Shown piece after piece: positions 27,601-40,012 of a stretch of 64,000 bases of DNA; the stretch's first letter is position 1, and every line of letters starts with the position of its first letter. The position numbers and the translations under genes are program-made. The stretch is from Cucumis sativus (lineage: Eukaryota; Streptophyta; Magnoliopsida; Cucurbitales; Cucurbitaceae). The stretch spans positions 1,240,001 through 1,304,000 of the forward strand of contig NC_026655.2 of NCBI RefSeq assembly GCF_000004075.3, read 5' to 3'. Under the pieces are notes generated by a model. The model saw nothing but the letters and a program-made list of their open reading frames with translations, was not told the origin of the DNA and made no database searches.

Positions 27601-30600
27601 CAACACTAACCAACAATGAGGAAGAGATGACATACAAAACTTTCTTTCGTTTGCAGGGGTGTGTTGTTTTGTGGGTTTTGTGGGATGAGCAGAAAGGTAG
27701 TTCTCTAGAGATGTGGAGAGGGATCCTAATGAGATTTGGTCTCTCATTCCATTCCCTGGTTCTTTGTGAGCTTCAATTTCAAAGGCTTTTTGTACCTATT
27801 CTAAGATGTTAGAGTCCTTTTTTTATAGAGGGTGCTTCATCCTTGGATTTGGTTTTTGCATGCCCTCATGTTCTCACTTTTTTTCTCAATGAAAGTTGTT
27901 GGTTTCATTTAAAAAATACATATAAAAAAAAGGTCTCAACAATCAATCTAGCTTTCCTAAACCAGAAAACTGAGCACTCTGTCACATAAAACTAGAGAAA
28001 TGAAAGATGGAGAATCTGATGTAGCAATACCTTTGAAGAATCTCTAAGTTGTGCCTTCAAATTCATAACTTGAGGGACAATTACTTGAATTAAAGGCATA
28101 TGCACTGGGAGACCACTTGAGCTTCCAGCTGCTGAATAGTGTATCAGTTCAGATATAACTGCACAAAAAAAGCCAAAGAAAAGTTTGTAATAATTTTCAA
28201 ATAACCAAAGAGAAATTAGTAATAATACATGCAAAAATCTTAAAGGTAACCTGAAATCCAAAAGAATGAACATGTAGAACATAAGTTGCATAAGCAAAGG
28301 GTCAAAATTAATTATATAAACATAAATAAATATCAAAACACTAGTGAACACAAGGGAAACGTGCTATTAGTAGATAAGTCTAGTTGACTGCAAACGATGT
28401 ACACTTCTTTTACATGGATGTTACTCATTCAATTAATTTTTTAGAAATGCAATAAAAGATATGAAAGAATGATAGCATTCCTTACACCAAGCTTGCTAAT
28501 TATTTATCTTTTATAAGATCACATGCATATCTCAATCTAAAAATGTGATGGAAGGAGTATGGGACCGCAAACATTATAATCGGCTACTTGATGTTCACAA
28601 CAGAATTAGTTCAGGCAATAGAAAAGCAGATTCATATGTTGGAATGTAGCTTTAAGTTTACTACAACGAGAAACTAAAAGCTTGGGACACGTTCAAAAGC
28701 AATACCGTTTACAGACGCCTCAGATAGAAGCTCAGAATTTAAACTCGCTAGAGCTGTAAGTACTAAAGGATGTGATGCAAGCATAGTTCCTGGAATCCTG
28801 AAACCAGAAGCAGTTGCACTAAGCCATTAAATTGTAATGCTCAACTTCCTTTCCTGACTAAAACCAAATAAGCAGATTCTGAAATCTGAAAAACAATAAT
28901 AACAAATGGAAACTTCAATCTTTAATTTCTTATTGGAACAAACAAGTTTTAGAAGAAAATTGCTGATACAAAGCGATGGGAAAAGGGACAAGGCACCTCA
29001 AAAACCAAGGCCAAATAAGTTAAGAATGTGTTCCAAAGGCAAAGGACGTGCATCATGAGAGTAACGTAGTTATAAAAGAGCTTAATAAGATCCAATTTGA
29101 AGCAACAAACTAAATACTAAATGCAACTTACAGATAAACTATCGGCCATTCAAAAGTATTCATAATGTATTGTCTACCTTTTAGGCCAAAGATAAAAGCA
29201 AAGGGTTAGCACCATGTGCTGGAAACCCAATAACATAATCAGAAGCACAAGGGATTCTCTCAAGTTTACATGTTAGAATCCAATGCATATAGGACAATAG
29301 AACAAATCAACATGCATCCAACACATCCTAGACATCATCCATAGTACTCAAAAGAGAGAGAAAGAGAGAGAGAAGAAAAGCTGAGTTCGTAATAGAGAAA
29401 ATAATATTAAAAGAAATGAGGAACAGAGAACTAGGATGATCATCTCTAACTCATGAAGCTAAGAAAATTACCAGACATCTTTTTTACAGCCATAATTTGT
29501 TATTATTACTATCATTATTTTTTTTTTGGTAGGACTCTTTTATAGCCATAATAAACAAAGGAAACATTACGAAAAATATGCACCAAAAGACAACCATGGA
29601 AACTAAAAACTTCACATGATCCCAAACATCCCCCAGTCTTCACTCCTTCCAAGTTTTCCCTGAAATAGCTAAAGTTCATAGTACTTCAACTTCACTCAAT
29701 CCAAATAAACCACAAATTGCTTCAACTGCATTAGTCTAGAGAATTTTTTAGTTCAACAATTATTGGGGTGGGAGATCAAACCATGTCAACCTTCGGAATA
29801 GTAATTGGTGTCTTACCATTGATCTATGCTCGCATTAACTACATTAGTCCGAAGCATTGAGGATCACGAATAGGGCAATAAAGAGAGATTGTATAATTTT
29901 AAATAACAAAGGAAAAGAAAACACATTAATTTTCTTTGGATACCAGCATCTCCGAACAGCTCAAGATCCTGTGTAGAATATAAGGCACGCTAAAGAGAAG
30001 ACTAAAAACAGATTTCCAGGGGAAGGTAAATATCAGAGCTAGCATGGAGCCAAAATCTTCTATTCTAGTGGCCATGAGATAAACACCCTCGAATAAATTC
30101 ATGACGTACAACCAATCTTCCCATTCTGATCAGACAAGTTCCTCCAAGTGTGCCAACGCACCAAAGGTAATTAATATCCCAGCAGTTTCAACCAAAGCTT
30201 CTTTGGAGCTTCAAAGATTTGAGTATTTCAGGGATAATTGAGTGTCTAGTGCCCAAAAGCAGCCAATAAATTAACTCTATTGCTTGAACCTACTCTAACA
30301 GTGATGTTTCCTTTTGTAAAATCAGTAAGCCTCATTATTCGTTTCCAGCAGCCTTTAGGTTGCTACTTCTAAATTTGTTCTAGAGAACCAATCACTGGCT
30401 GGTTTACCATGAGACCACTGTACTTCATGCTGCAAAGAATTCCCTTCAAATGTGAAACTAGTACAACGAATTTCCTTCCAATCTCCAATAACCACTTGAG
30501 GAATGGAGCTTTGCTTCTTCTATATATGTTCCCAAGCCCACACCACTACATTCAATTCAGCTACTTACTCCCAGTTACCTATTCATTCTGTTTCAAAATA

Positions 30601-33600
30601 AAACTACATTATTCTAGATTATTTTGTGGATAATTTAATTATTTATCTTTTTCATGAACTTCATACAGCTATGTAACCAATATTCAAGTAAGAAACGAGA
30701 TCCCTCAACCCACTCCATGTACAATATCCCAGAATGAAAGTGGTTCAGTATTCTCTATGATACAAGAAACTGATCTAGATATACCCACATCTACTTCAAA
30801 TTTTTATACCCACGTGTACATCAGTATCATATACACATTTAAAAACTGAAGTTCATTTCTTTATCTTTTGAGCTATCTAATATATTGTGTAGAAAGTGAC
30901 GTGAAGAACAGGCATACCCATGCTTTAATCGAAGCCAAGAAGCAAATGCCTCGAGCACCTGAAACATCCATAAAACCCAAGCGAATAAAAAAACGAGGAA
31001 CTTCTATTTGACTACGAAGACATAATGACCAAACTTTAGATATAGGACACAGTTCTTATGGTTAAAAAGGCCCACCTGCTCCTTCAGCTCATTAATACTC
31101 AAACAAGCTGTCAAGATGCTAAGGGTAACTTCCATTTGGGACGTGAGTTCCTTTTCAAATTGACGACGTCTATCTGGGCGAGCTGCGATCTTGTAGTTGT
31201 ATACTTCCTGATTGATGGTTGCCGAAGAAACATGGAAACATGCCATGAAACAAAAACCAACTGACCATTTTGGACTTATGATGTACACACATAAAAATAC
31301 CTAGAAGCCCTTCAACATGAAATGCTTCTGCAGAGAAGAATATTATATACTCCAGACAATGCCCTATTAGCGGAAGTTTTCTAATGATGCTCTACCATAT
31401 GAAACCATCTGTGTCATAGCAATCAAGAAATCTAAAACCACTGATCAATAATAGTTTACGGTTTTAATTCCTCATACTCTCTAGAAAATTGATAGCCTCC
31501 TATGCTACTTAAACGTGACATCTAGTAGATAATTTAATACAATCAAAGGTTCAGGCACTTTGTTCAATTAGCTTTCATAATTCATGTAATTGCTGGCCCC
31601 TGTTGGGTAATTATGTGATTGATAATCCATCAAAATCACAATTTGTACACTTTAGTGGACGTCTCAATACATGTCAGTAAAAATTTCAAGCCACAAAAAC
31701 TGAAAATGCATTTTCTACCAGCATGGTGAAACATAGTCAACGTAGCATTCAACTTTCATGAAGAAAGTATGTATTTCCAAGTTTGATCGTTTTGAGGAAA
31801 AGATTTAGTGGTATTTCTTCCAAATATAAAGAAAAGATATCACAAGTTCATGTCATACCTCAGGCAAAACTGTCAGTAGCTCCAAAAATCCAGGTACGTA
31901 CTCTGGATGTGAGTTCATCTCATTCCTGAGCCAATTTACAATACCACCTTCTCCCCAATCATCAGCAGGTACATGTACTGCTAATGCAGCCACCGCTATG
32001 CTAATCTATGAAACCAAAAATTTAACCTGAATCTATCCTTCCAATACAAGGGAAAATCATTCAATATCTTGTGAACTTTCAAAGAAAATACCTGAGTTCG
32101 AACTTTAGGTGGGCCCTTGTGAAATTTTCTTAATAAATTCTGCACGAAAAATTAATAGAACACAATATAATAAGTTAGATTACATGTTTTAAACAACACC
32201 GACCACCCAAAGCACACACAAAAAGTTATAAGGCATTCTCCCAAATCCACGTCAAATAATTACAAGAGCACTCAAGGGAGACACCACACGAATAGTGATG
32301 TCGCAGATTTTCCAAAACATCATATTTATTCTAATAAAAACTTCATTTTTTTTTCAACATAGATCTCCCACAAGGTGATATAAATGTCATTAAGCTAGAG
32401 GTTTTTACAATAAATCATCTCATAACTTAAAAGTTACTAATGAAGCCAAAGGCCCATGGCAAAAACTTTTGGTTGCCCATGAAGAATGATGTTTATGAAG
32501 CCACAGCATTTCTAAAGAAATGAAATGAGATTTTTAAGACCTAACTCCATTTAACCGGTAAAAACTCCTTGCATCCAATCAGTGGAACCTAAATGCATTC
32601 ATTAACCAGGGGAAAATGATAAATATATAACCCAGATTGGTGACAGAAAAAGGTTATCAAGAACAACATTGCTTTGATTGCAAGTTGAATACAACTGTAT
32701 GAGACTGAGATTGTAATGATAAGTGAATTTTTCTCTATATGTATACATATCTGATACAAACTTTCTTGTGCGTCATTTCAATTTCCAACTATCTGAAGTC
32801 ACTTGGCCCTCCAAATAACACAAATATATGCCAGAATAAGTACTTTCAAGATAGTAAAGTGAGACTTAAAAGAGAAACATCCAACCAAATCAGTGGTGCA
32901 CAGCCTCGATCCTTTACCACTTACTAAGCACTCTAATCTAAATTTAAGAAGCGGTCATATCATTTAAGGATTCTTTAAAATTTGTGTCAGTGGCAGCATG
33001 TAGCACACATTATGCAAGTTCCATCAGTAGCAGATTAAGCGGTAGACTATAAAGAACAGTTTTGAAGCAGGAAAGAAAGTCCACCACTAAAAATAATTTG
33101 AGCATATAATAGCAAGTCAAAGTTTTTTGGTACCATTGTAAATTTGTGTAATTACAAAAGATGTATGATCAGATATTCACCAACAGTTTAAAAAAAATTG
33201 TATCTAAAAAGAAAGCAATGTCACACCTCGAAACAGAAAAAAGCAAACACACATAACTAGATTGAAAAATAATATGACATTGAAGATTGAACCATGTATC
33301 TCTCACAGCTATAATTACGCTGATTAAGTGCTTAGCTACATAATACGGCATTCTTACGTTCAATGAGTCACGCAAGGGCTTAAATGCTTCTGAAGGCAGT
33401 TCTTCAAAATCTCTTTGTACCTGGATTAGATAAATAGTGGACTAAACTCAGAAAACAATCCAACAATGATACATTTGATTTAAACAACCTTTATCACATT
33501 ACTAAGAACTCATACATTGATAAATGCAAATAACCAATATTCGGTAATTAACAATGAGAAATCAAAGAAGATTACCTTGCTTCTAAGTGTTTGAGAGCAA

Positions 33601-34922
33601 AAGATCAAAGTTTCCAAATTGCTGGTGGGTTCGTGAAGCAAATTATCAGCAACCTAAAAAATAAAAGCATTTCCTAAATAAACATGCGAATAATATTCAT
33701 AAGGCTGCCGCAAAGGGCAGTGAGTAGAGTACTTATGAGTTATCGATATATTCACGACAGACTTCCAATATAAGGACCAAAGCCTCTTCAGATGAATGTT
33801 ATATTGAATCTAACCAGATCAAATTTGAGGAGGAAGGCAGCTAACAAAAGTTTGAAATATTGGAGGACCCAAAAACGAAGATCCATATCAATTAAACTGA
33901 TGGAATCATATGTATGTTTTGCTTTCAACTGTCAAAGCTTACAAGCACGTCGGACATCTCCTTAAACAATTTTAATAGAAAATGCAAACCTCGTCCTTAA
34001 GCTACAGCCTACATCCTTTACTAGCAAATGTTAGTGGATCTACACTTGAAATCATACCCAAATATGAACCTGGCCAAATCCAATCTAAGTTATTCCTGGA
34101 AACTGGTTCACGCAACAGTTGTGAACTTACTGAAAGCGAACAGCAATTGAAGTCTTTCCTACCTATATCCTCCATAATTAGACAGAGCCATTAAAGTGAT
34201 TGGATGCTTGGAAAATGTAAATGCAATACTGTACTTGTTGTTGCATGAGCCCCAGGAAAAAAAAAAGAAAGAAAGAAACTAGAACATCCCAGCGGTATAC
34301 CATTGAATTCATTCTATAAGTTTTTTGCCATTATCAGGTGTTAAAACTATTCTTTTAATGATTTGTAATTCCCTATTCAAGAATCGATCAAAATCTATAT
34401 GTGAAATTATTTGTTTCTTTCTCCAAAAAACAAAAACTTTCACAGAACAAATGACAAGGTGGGAGGGGATGAAATCCCATTCTTAAGTCTGGTGGAGTTA
34501 CTACTTCTTCCAACGTAGTGGAGTTCAACGGAAAAAATAAATGTAAGAGAACTTCCAAAATGAATGATTACTGGCAAAAATTGGTAAAAAAAAAGAAAAA
34601 ATCCCATAAACAGGATTCACTCCCTGACGCATATAAAGCATTGTACAGTAACTAAAACTCGAAAAAACTCTACTTGTTGATTGGAATTAAGCAAAATATA
34701 AACAAAAAAGAACACTAAACCAATCATCAAACTCGCAAATCATAAATTCCTCTCTTCCAATCGAGCACCAAAAATCAAGGAGGTGATTGAAACCAATACC
34801 TGCCAAGCATCAAGAGTACGCTGGAAGTCTTGAAGCCATCGATCGGCCTGCATACGAAAAGCATCATCCGGGTGATGGTACAGTGCGTTTAGGGCTTCTT
34901 TCACTGTATTCTGAAGCTCCAT
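21620..34922 (-). CDS. MOS14: MOS14-like importin-beta (transportin-SR), SR-protein nuclear import receptor
   Basis: 27 coding exons (first 34800-34922, last 21620-21898) join in frame to 960 residues, close to the Arabidopsis length as remembered. Others: 33576-33653, 33358-33420, 32092-32139, 31859-32005, 31076-31207, 30918-30958, 28706-28797, 28031-28158, 27218-27293, 27001-27121, 26791-26890, 26355-26436, 25993-26075, 25382-25501, 24982-25033, 24576-24731, 23980-24103, 23806-23887, 23643-23731, 23486-23560, 23347-23401, 22794-22913, 22618-22710, 22383-22528, 22034-22211. The protein is all-helical HEAT-repeat in character: an importin N-terminal part (ALNALYHHPD, SQTLRSK), an XpoI-like part (WGEGGIVNWL, LLTVLPE) and a C-terminus ending ELNLLAVS. 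MOS14/TNPO3 proteins carry Ser/Arg splicing factors into the nucleus with RanGTP. An in-frame ATG at 34967 would add 15 residues. Confidence 0.95.
27650..27932 (+). mobile_element. LINE (L1-type) 3' end fragment in a MOS14 intron
   Basis: Translated in mixed frames, this stretch reads like the C-terminal tail of plant LINE reverse-transcriptase proteins: VLWVLWDEQKG at the start, then VERDPNEIWSLI and ASISKAFCTY in another frame. An untranslated tail and an A-rich end near 27910-27932 follow. It lies antisense to MOS14, between exons ending at 28031 and starting at 27293. It is 5'-truncated, as is usual for LINEs, with frame breaks and internal stops, so it is dead. No target-site duplication was resolved. 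Confidence 0.7.
29748..29834 (-). mobile_element. tRNA-derived SINE-like head in a MOS14 intron
   Basis: On the minus strand a box A-like TAGATCAATGGTAAGACACC is followed about 30 bases later by a box B-like GGTTTGATCTCCCACCCC. This is the order and spacing of an RNA polymerase III promoter. The segment does not fold into a full tRNA cloverleaf, so a SINE head is more likely than a tRNA gene. It lies in the intron between the exons at 30918-30958 and 28706-28797. Confidence 0.5.
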
Positions 34923-35032
34923 GTTTGACTCGCAAACCAATCCCAAGACGAAGCTAGAGCTCTTCAAATACTCTGCCTGTTAATCCCTCCTCTCTCTCTA
35001 TGTTTGTCTCTTCTTCTGCTTCTTCTTTCTCA

Positions 35033-35049
35033 ATTTTTTTGGCGCCCGC
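35033..35049 (+). promoter_or_regulatory. E2F-like site upstream of MOS14
   Basis: TTTTTTTGGCGCCCGC contains TTTTGGCGCC, fitting TTTSSCGC, and the palindrome GGCGCC. It lies about 110 bp upstream of the MOS14 ATG, so it may be in the proximal promoter or leader. It suggests S-phase or proliferation-linked expression; this is inference. Confidence 0.4.
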
Positions 35050-35206
35050 TGTGGAAGCTCGACTGAAGAGAGAGAAGATGGGGATTGGGTACCGTTTCGA
35101 TCAGTCTCGGGGTAGAAGGAAGAATCTCAACCGTTTGATCCAACGTTTGACCTTTGGTCAATGACTCCACCATTAGGTAACACAACGAATTCCGTAGAGG
35201 ATCTCT

Positions 35207-35216
35207 GCCACGTGGC
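35207..35216. promoter_or_regulatory. Palindromic G-box upstream of MOS14
   Basis: GCCACGTGGC is a perfect ten-base palindrome with a CACGTG core, about 290 bp upstream of the MOS14 start. This is a high-affinity form for plant bZIP and bHLH factors. Confidence 0.5.
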
Positions 35217-36321
35217 GGCTGACTGGATGAATTCGTGCGTCCGGACCCACCGTCTCCCAAATTTGATATTGAAATCTCTTTGTGAAAAAATTTTGAATTT
35301 TTTGAAAAAGAATTATATGTGACTTTTTCATTAAAATAAATAAATTTATTTATTTATTTTTATTTTTTGCTACCGATACCAACAGATCAATTATAATCCT
35401 TTTTATTTTTTTGGGTGAGGAAAAGCTCAATTATAATCTTTAGCGTTGCTGTCTAGTCATAAATTATTATATTTGCATCATATCATATGGCGTTGCCTTC
35501 TTTCTTAATTGATTTATGCGTCACGCTACAGTATTCAATTATTAATACTTTATAATATAAATGAATATTCCTATGCCCCTCGTAAAATAAATGTATATAT
35601 TCAAATATTTTAGGGGCAGTTTTGAACGAGTATTATACACAGCAATAATAATCTTTTTGCTAGGTAAAAACTACTAAAAAAATCTCCAAATAATTATAAT
35701 AAATATTATTTCAAAGCTATTGTATATTTTACTATTTGATATACTTTTTACTATTTGACCTACGACATTTTTTATTATTTATTGCCGTGTTTACTATTTC
35801 TTTCTAGTTTATAATTTATACTAGAAATGCATGTTATTATAACATGTGATTATAATAACTCACTTCTTACTTCAAACGTCTTTTTATAGGTTAGAAAAAC
35901 ATAATAAAATTGATTCATCAGTTTTCGTGACAATTCAAATTACTCCACGTGGTGATATTTCCTAGTTTGTAATGAATCAAGTTACATTTTACGTTTTTTT
36001 TTCCTTTTTAAATTAAGTATGTATACTACCTTTACCTCTAGCTTTCTTTATTTCTTATATAGGAATCGATAGTTACCAATACTTGAAAAAGAAAAAAAAA
36101 ATTAAAAAAGTTGTTGAATTTTGAAATTTGTCTAATAACTCAACACACTACATTTAAGAAATATGCAATCCACCATTGAATATAGTTATTGACGGTGAAC
36201 AACAAAGTTTAACATATCATTTTACGGTGTAGGTTATTAATAAGGTGATTGGATATCACGTTTATTTGTAGATACTAAAAACTAAATCGTTGCATAATAG
36301 AAGTTGACACTTTATTTTGAT

Positions 36322-36341
36322 ATATATATATATATATATAA
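36322..36341. repeat. (TA)n microsatellite
   Basis: A run of about ten TA dinucleotides, typical of plant intergenic DNA and likely polymorphic. Confidence 0.85.
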
Positions 36342-37913
36342 CAACGGTGAGTATATTATTTTTTGTCATAGTCCATGGACTAATTTGTTACAGTAAAACG
36401 ATACCTTTGTGAGATGGGTCTTTTCAAACATAATAAAAAATCACAAAATATTTACACAAATAACAAAATATCACTAAAGTCCACCGATGATTTACATACA
36501 ATTATGCAATTTTGTATAATTATTTTGCACAACTTTTGTTTTGTGTTTGTATGGATGACTTAAGCTGAGAGTGGGAGAGAAACGTGAGATTTTGTTCACT
36601 TTTTTTTTTGTCCATTTTACTCTTAATTAGTTAATGTTTAACTCAAGTATCACTACTATAATGAAATTGCCATGTACACTTATTGATTATCTTGTACTCC
36701 TACTCTCTCAATTTCTTGCTATCGTGTCTCACTTCGCAAGATAACAAAAACAGGGAGAGGAGGAGTTGATGTGAGAATAAAAGTCTTCTTGAAGCTCGTT
36801 CTCACTATCACAATTAAGAAAAATTATTTTTGTAGTATGTATGTTTTATAAGGGTCTCTTTTCAACCGCTTAATGAGACATTATCTTGTGCCATGAGTGT
36901 GTGTAAGAGTTTTTTATCCCGAACTTTCTATATACATTGCTTGATAATTTACATCATTTTATAATTAAAAATACATATCAAATCTTAGGTTTTCTTATGC
37001 AATTCTTCTTTCTCTCAATGGTTTTATTATCGAGTCTCTTTCTCCCTCCCCTCTTGCTTGATCTCATCATTCTGAGAGCTAACGAAGAAAAAAAAGAAAC
37101 ATTATGAAATTTATTTATTCCATATGCACTACGAAAACATGTGTTTAATCATTAAAAAACAAACCTTGATATTAACGTTGCATTTAAATCCAATAAAATT
37201 AAACATGATTAAAGTTGGTGTTTGGACAAAATAAACCTAACTATTATGTAAAAGTATTCTTATAAAACTAACACAATTGTCTAAATATGTATTTGTCGAA
37301 CATCTAGTTCGATTTTTCTAAACCATGCATTGTAAATATATATGTTTTGCAATTTGTCACAAAGGAAGACGAGAGTAGTTAACCATTGTCTAAATACTTA
37401 GTTGTAATCCGTAGTACCTTATCTTTAAGTAGCTCATACGATAAAGAAAATTCAATAAATCATTACAAATAGGAAAGTAGTGGCTGTTTTTGTTTTATAG
37501 TACAAGTAGATTGGTTACTTAATCAAACTAAACTTTCATCAAATCATACATATAAAGCTTTTTTAGGGACAATATAAATCCTTAGTTTGAGTTACACCAT
37601 TCATTCATCTTAATCTAATTCTCTCACTGTATCTCCATTCGAAAAATCCAAACTGTAGAATTGAATTGGGAATCAAACTGTTCTTGTCCCTTTTATTGTT
37701 ATTGAGAGGAACCAAATTGTTCTTGTTTGGGATTGGAGCATCTTGCTTTTGATGGTTAAATATCAGCTCCTCCAAGGAAACAGGACAAATTTACCGGTAA
37801 ATGGATTTCAAAACTCAACCACTGGTTTTAGGTTGACGAACCAGCTAAGTCCAGCCGGAGTGCACTTGGGTCGGAGCCCAAAACCCCAAAAGTGGGCAAT
37901 TTCTGAAGCCCCA

Positions 37914-40012
37914 ATGCTCCGAAATTATAAGCCATTGTTACCCATTGCAGCAAATTCACTGTTCAATCACATCCAATCTTCAGCTTTTCAACAATCCCTT
38001 CCGCCATTATCGCGTTTCTCATCTGGGTATCCAAAAATGGCGACAAACGAGAGTATCAAGCCAGAAAACGAAGACCAATTGAAACACATATTTGATCAGA
38101 AACGGGTTCTTCGATCCAGCGTTCGAAAGGCCCTCAAAGCCATGGACCCTTCTTTCCGATCCCAGGAAGGTATCGGTTGCTTACGTATATTTATTGATTA
38201 TCAGTGGAATAGTTGATATGATATATTTTTAAGATGCTTCTGAATCGACGAATGCGATTTTCTTTTTTCCATTTTTCATTGGGCTCTATACTTGTTTCTC
38301 AGACAATGTAATTCAGAGTATTGTCCTGGAAGCTCCGTGGTTTAAATCTAGTCAGCGATTATGTGCTTATGTGAGTTGCAGTGCGTTAAGGGAAGTTGAT
38401 ACTTCGAGACTATTATCAGAGATTCTTCAACACCCTCCTAAAGGTGTGCTCTTAAACTTATTAGCCGCTTACTAATTCATGCGGTCGATATAAAGTTTCA
38501 AGGATTTGTTTGGCAACATTCACGAGATTATGTCAATAAAGCTCAATGAAGGATTTTATATTTGAAGTTTTAGATCAAATTAAAGAAACACAACTAGTTT
38601 ACTGACTCAATTAGATTCTTTAGATCAATTTAATTATTAGTGTAGAAGAATGTAATCGTCCATTGGAAATGGTTTCATTTTCAAATACGGACACTATTTG
38701 ACGTAGTGGAAATGAATGCAAGGAAATATTGGTAGAATTGTTGTTCATGATAAGGTCAAGTCGTTGTTTGAGCTTGATGTTGGCATCACGTTAGTGAGAT
38801 AATTCTCAGTTTTAATCGAGGAAGTTATTGATTATGGTATTGTTTGATTGAGCTTTGTAAATGTTCACATTTTTCTTTGTATCTAAAGATGGTCATTCGA
38901 AGAAGATTTATGTCCCACGTGTGGAGGACAAGAATAGTCACATGCGGATGTTCAATATTTCACGTATGGATGATCTTATTGCAAACTCAATGAACATCCT
39001 AGAGCCAGCTCCAGTGGATGGTGATGGAAATGAACGTGAAGATGGTAACTAAATACTCCAGCCCACCTCTTGCCCCTTAATTTTCTAATATTTCACAGTA
39101 TGAAATTAGACTAATGCTCAGAATACAAAGAGACATACAATATAGAATCATAGGATCAGGAGATGCAACCAAATATCTCAACTAGGTTGACATCCTCATC
39201 ACATCTAATACAAAAATTTCTCTTACAATCTTGAGTGTAATACCATTGATATTTTAACATTTATGTTTTGCAGTTATGCAGACAAAAGACCCCATTGATT
39301 TATTTCTCTTACCAGGTGAGATATGATATCTATTCGTTGGCTGTTTAGGGTTTATTTATAGGTTAGAAGCGAGCATTCAATTACTTTTTAATATGTTGAT
39401 GATGGTTGCTGCCAGGACTAGCATTTGACAAATCAGGAAGACGCCTTGGTCGAGGGGGAGGGTATGGATTTGCTTTTAGCCTTTCCGAGGTTTCTTTCTG
39501 CTGCTGTTATATTACTTAAACGCATCTGGACCTGATTTGGGAAGTTGAAACTAGTAGAGTGACTCCCAAATCTTGATTGTGAAATCCTTCCCTCCATGTG
39601 TTTTTTCTTTGTTTGTTTAGATTTTGGCCCACAGTCAATCTGTATAATCTTATACATCATACACTCACAGATGATTCTTATTCTATAATTGTTATGAAAA
39701 CAGTTATTATGATACCTTCCTAAAGAACTACCAAGAACTTGCAAAGGCGCGGAATTGGAAGCAGCCCCTCCTTGGTATGTGTGTAAGCTCGCTCTTTTCT
39801 AGTAGAAACTCACCTTATTTTCTCTTTCACTCCACCCTGTTTCCCTGCAACTTCAATTAACTCAATTTGCATGGTTTGCAGTTGCACTGTCCTATTCGGT
39901 GCAGATAATGGATGAAGGAATTATACCACTCACTCCAAACGATGTTTTAGTTGATGCTCTTGTATCACCATCTGGTGTGATTCCCATCAGCTCAGCTGGA
40001 TTGGACAAGTAA
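37914..40012 (+). CDS. 5FCL: 5-formyltetrahydrofolate cyclo-ligase, mitochondrial
   Basis: Seven exons join in frame: 37914-38169, 38303-38443, 38889-39044, 39274-39315, 39416-39461, 39704-39774 and 39882-40012. The enzyme (EC 6.3.3.2) uses ATP to turn 5-formyl-THF into 5,10-methenyl-THF, removing the glycine-decarboxylase/SHMT by-product. Visible blocks include VLRSSVRKALKAMDPS, EAPWFKSSQRLCAYVSC, VPRVEDKN, SMNILEPAPVD, DLFLLPGLAFD and the signature LGRGGGYYDTF near residue 210, then TPNDVLVDALVSPSGV. The start MLRNYKPLL gives 280 residues, close to the Arabidopsis enzyme, with an Arg/Ser-rich, acid-poor transit peptide before MATNES. An in-frame ATG at 37752 would add 54 residues and cannot be excluded. 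The stop is read just after LDK; an alternative splice at GTAATT would change only the last few residues. Confidence 0.93.

Larger units (their letters stand above)
34923..37751. other. Divergent promoter region of MOS14 and 5-FCL, intergenic DNA
   Basis: The first 300 bp form the MOS14 promoter with an E2F-like site and a palindromic G-box, listed separately. The remainder is AT-rich, with a TTTACTATTTG-containing repeat near 35690-35830 and a (TA)n run at 36322-36341. No gene was recognised. Confidence 0.7.

Noticed and set aside
37752-37913. 54-residue N-terminal extension of 5-FCL from an upstream in-frame ATG
   Set aside because: The 280-residue form from 37914 fits the family length and begins with a typical transit peptide. 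The extension was kept only as an alternative start.
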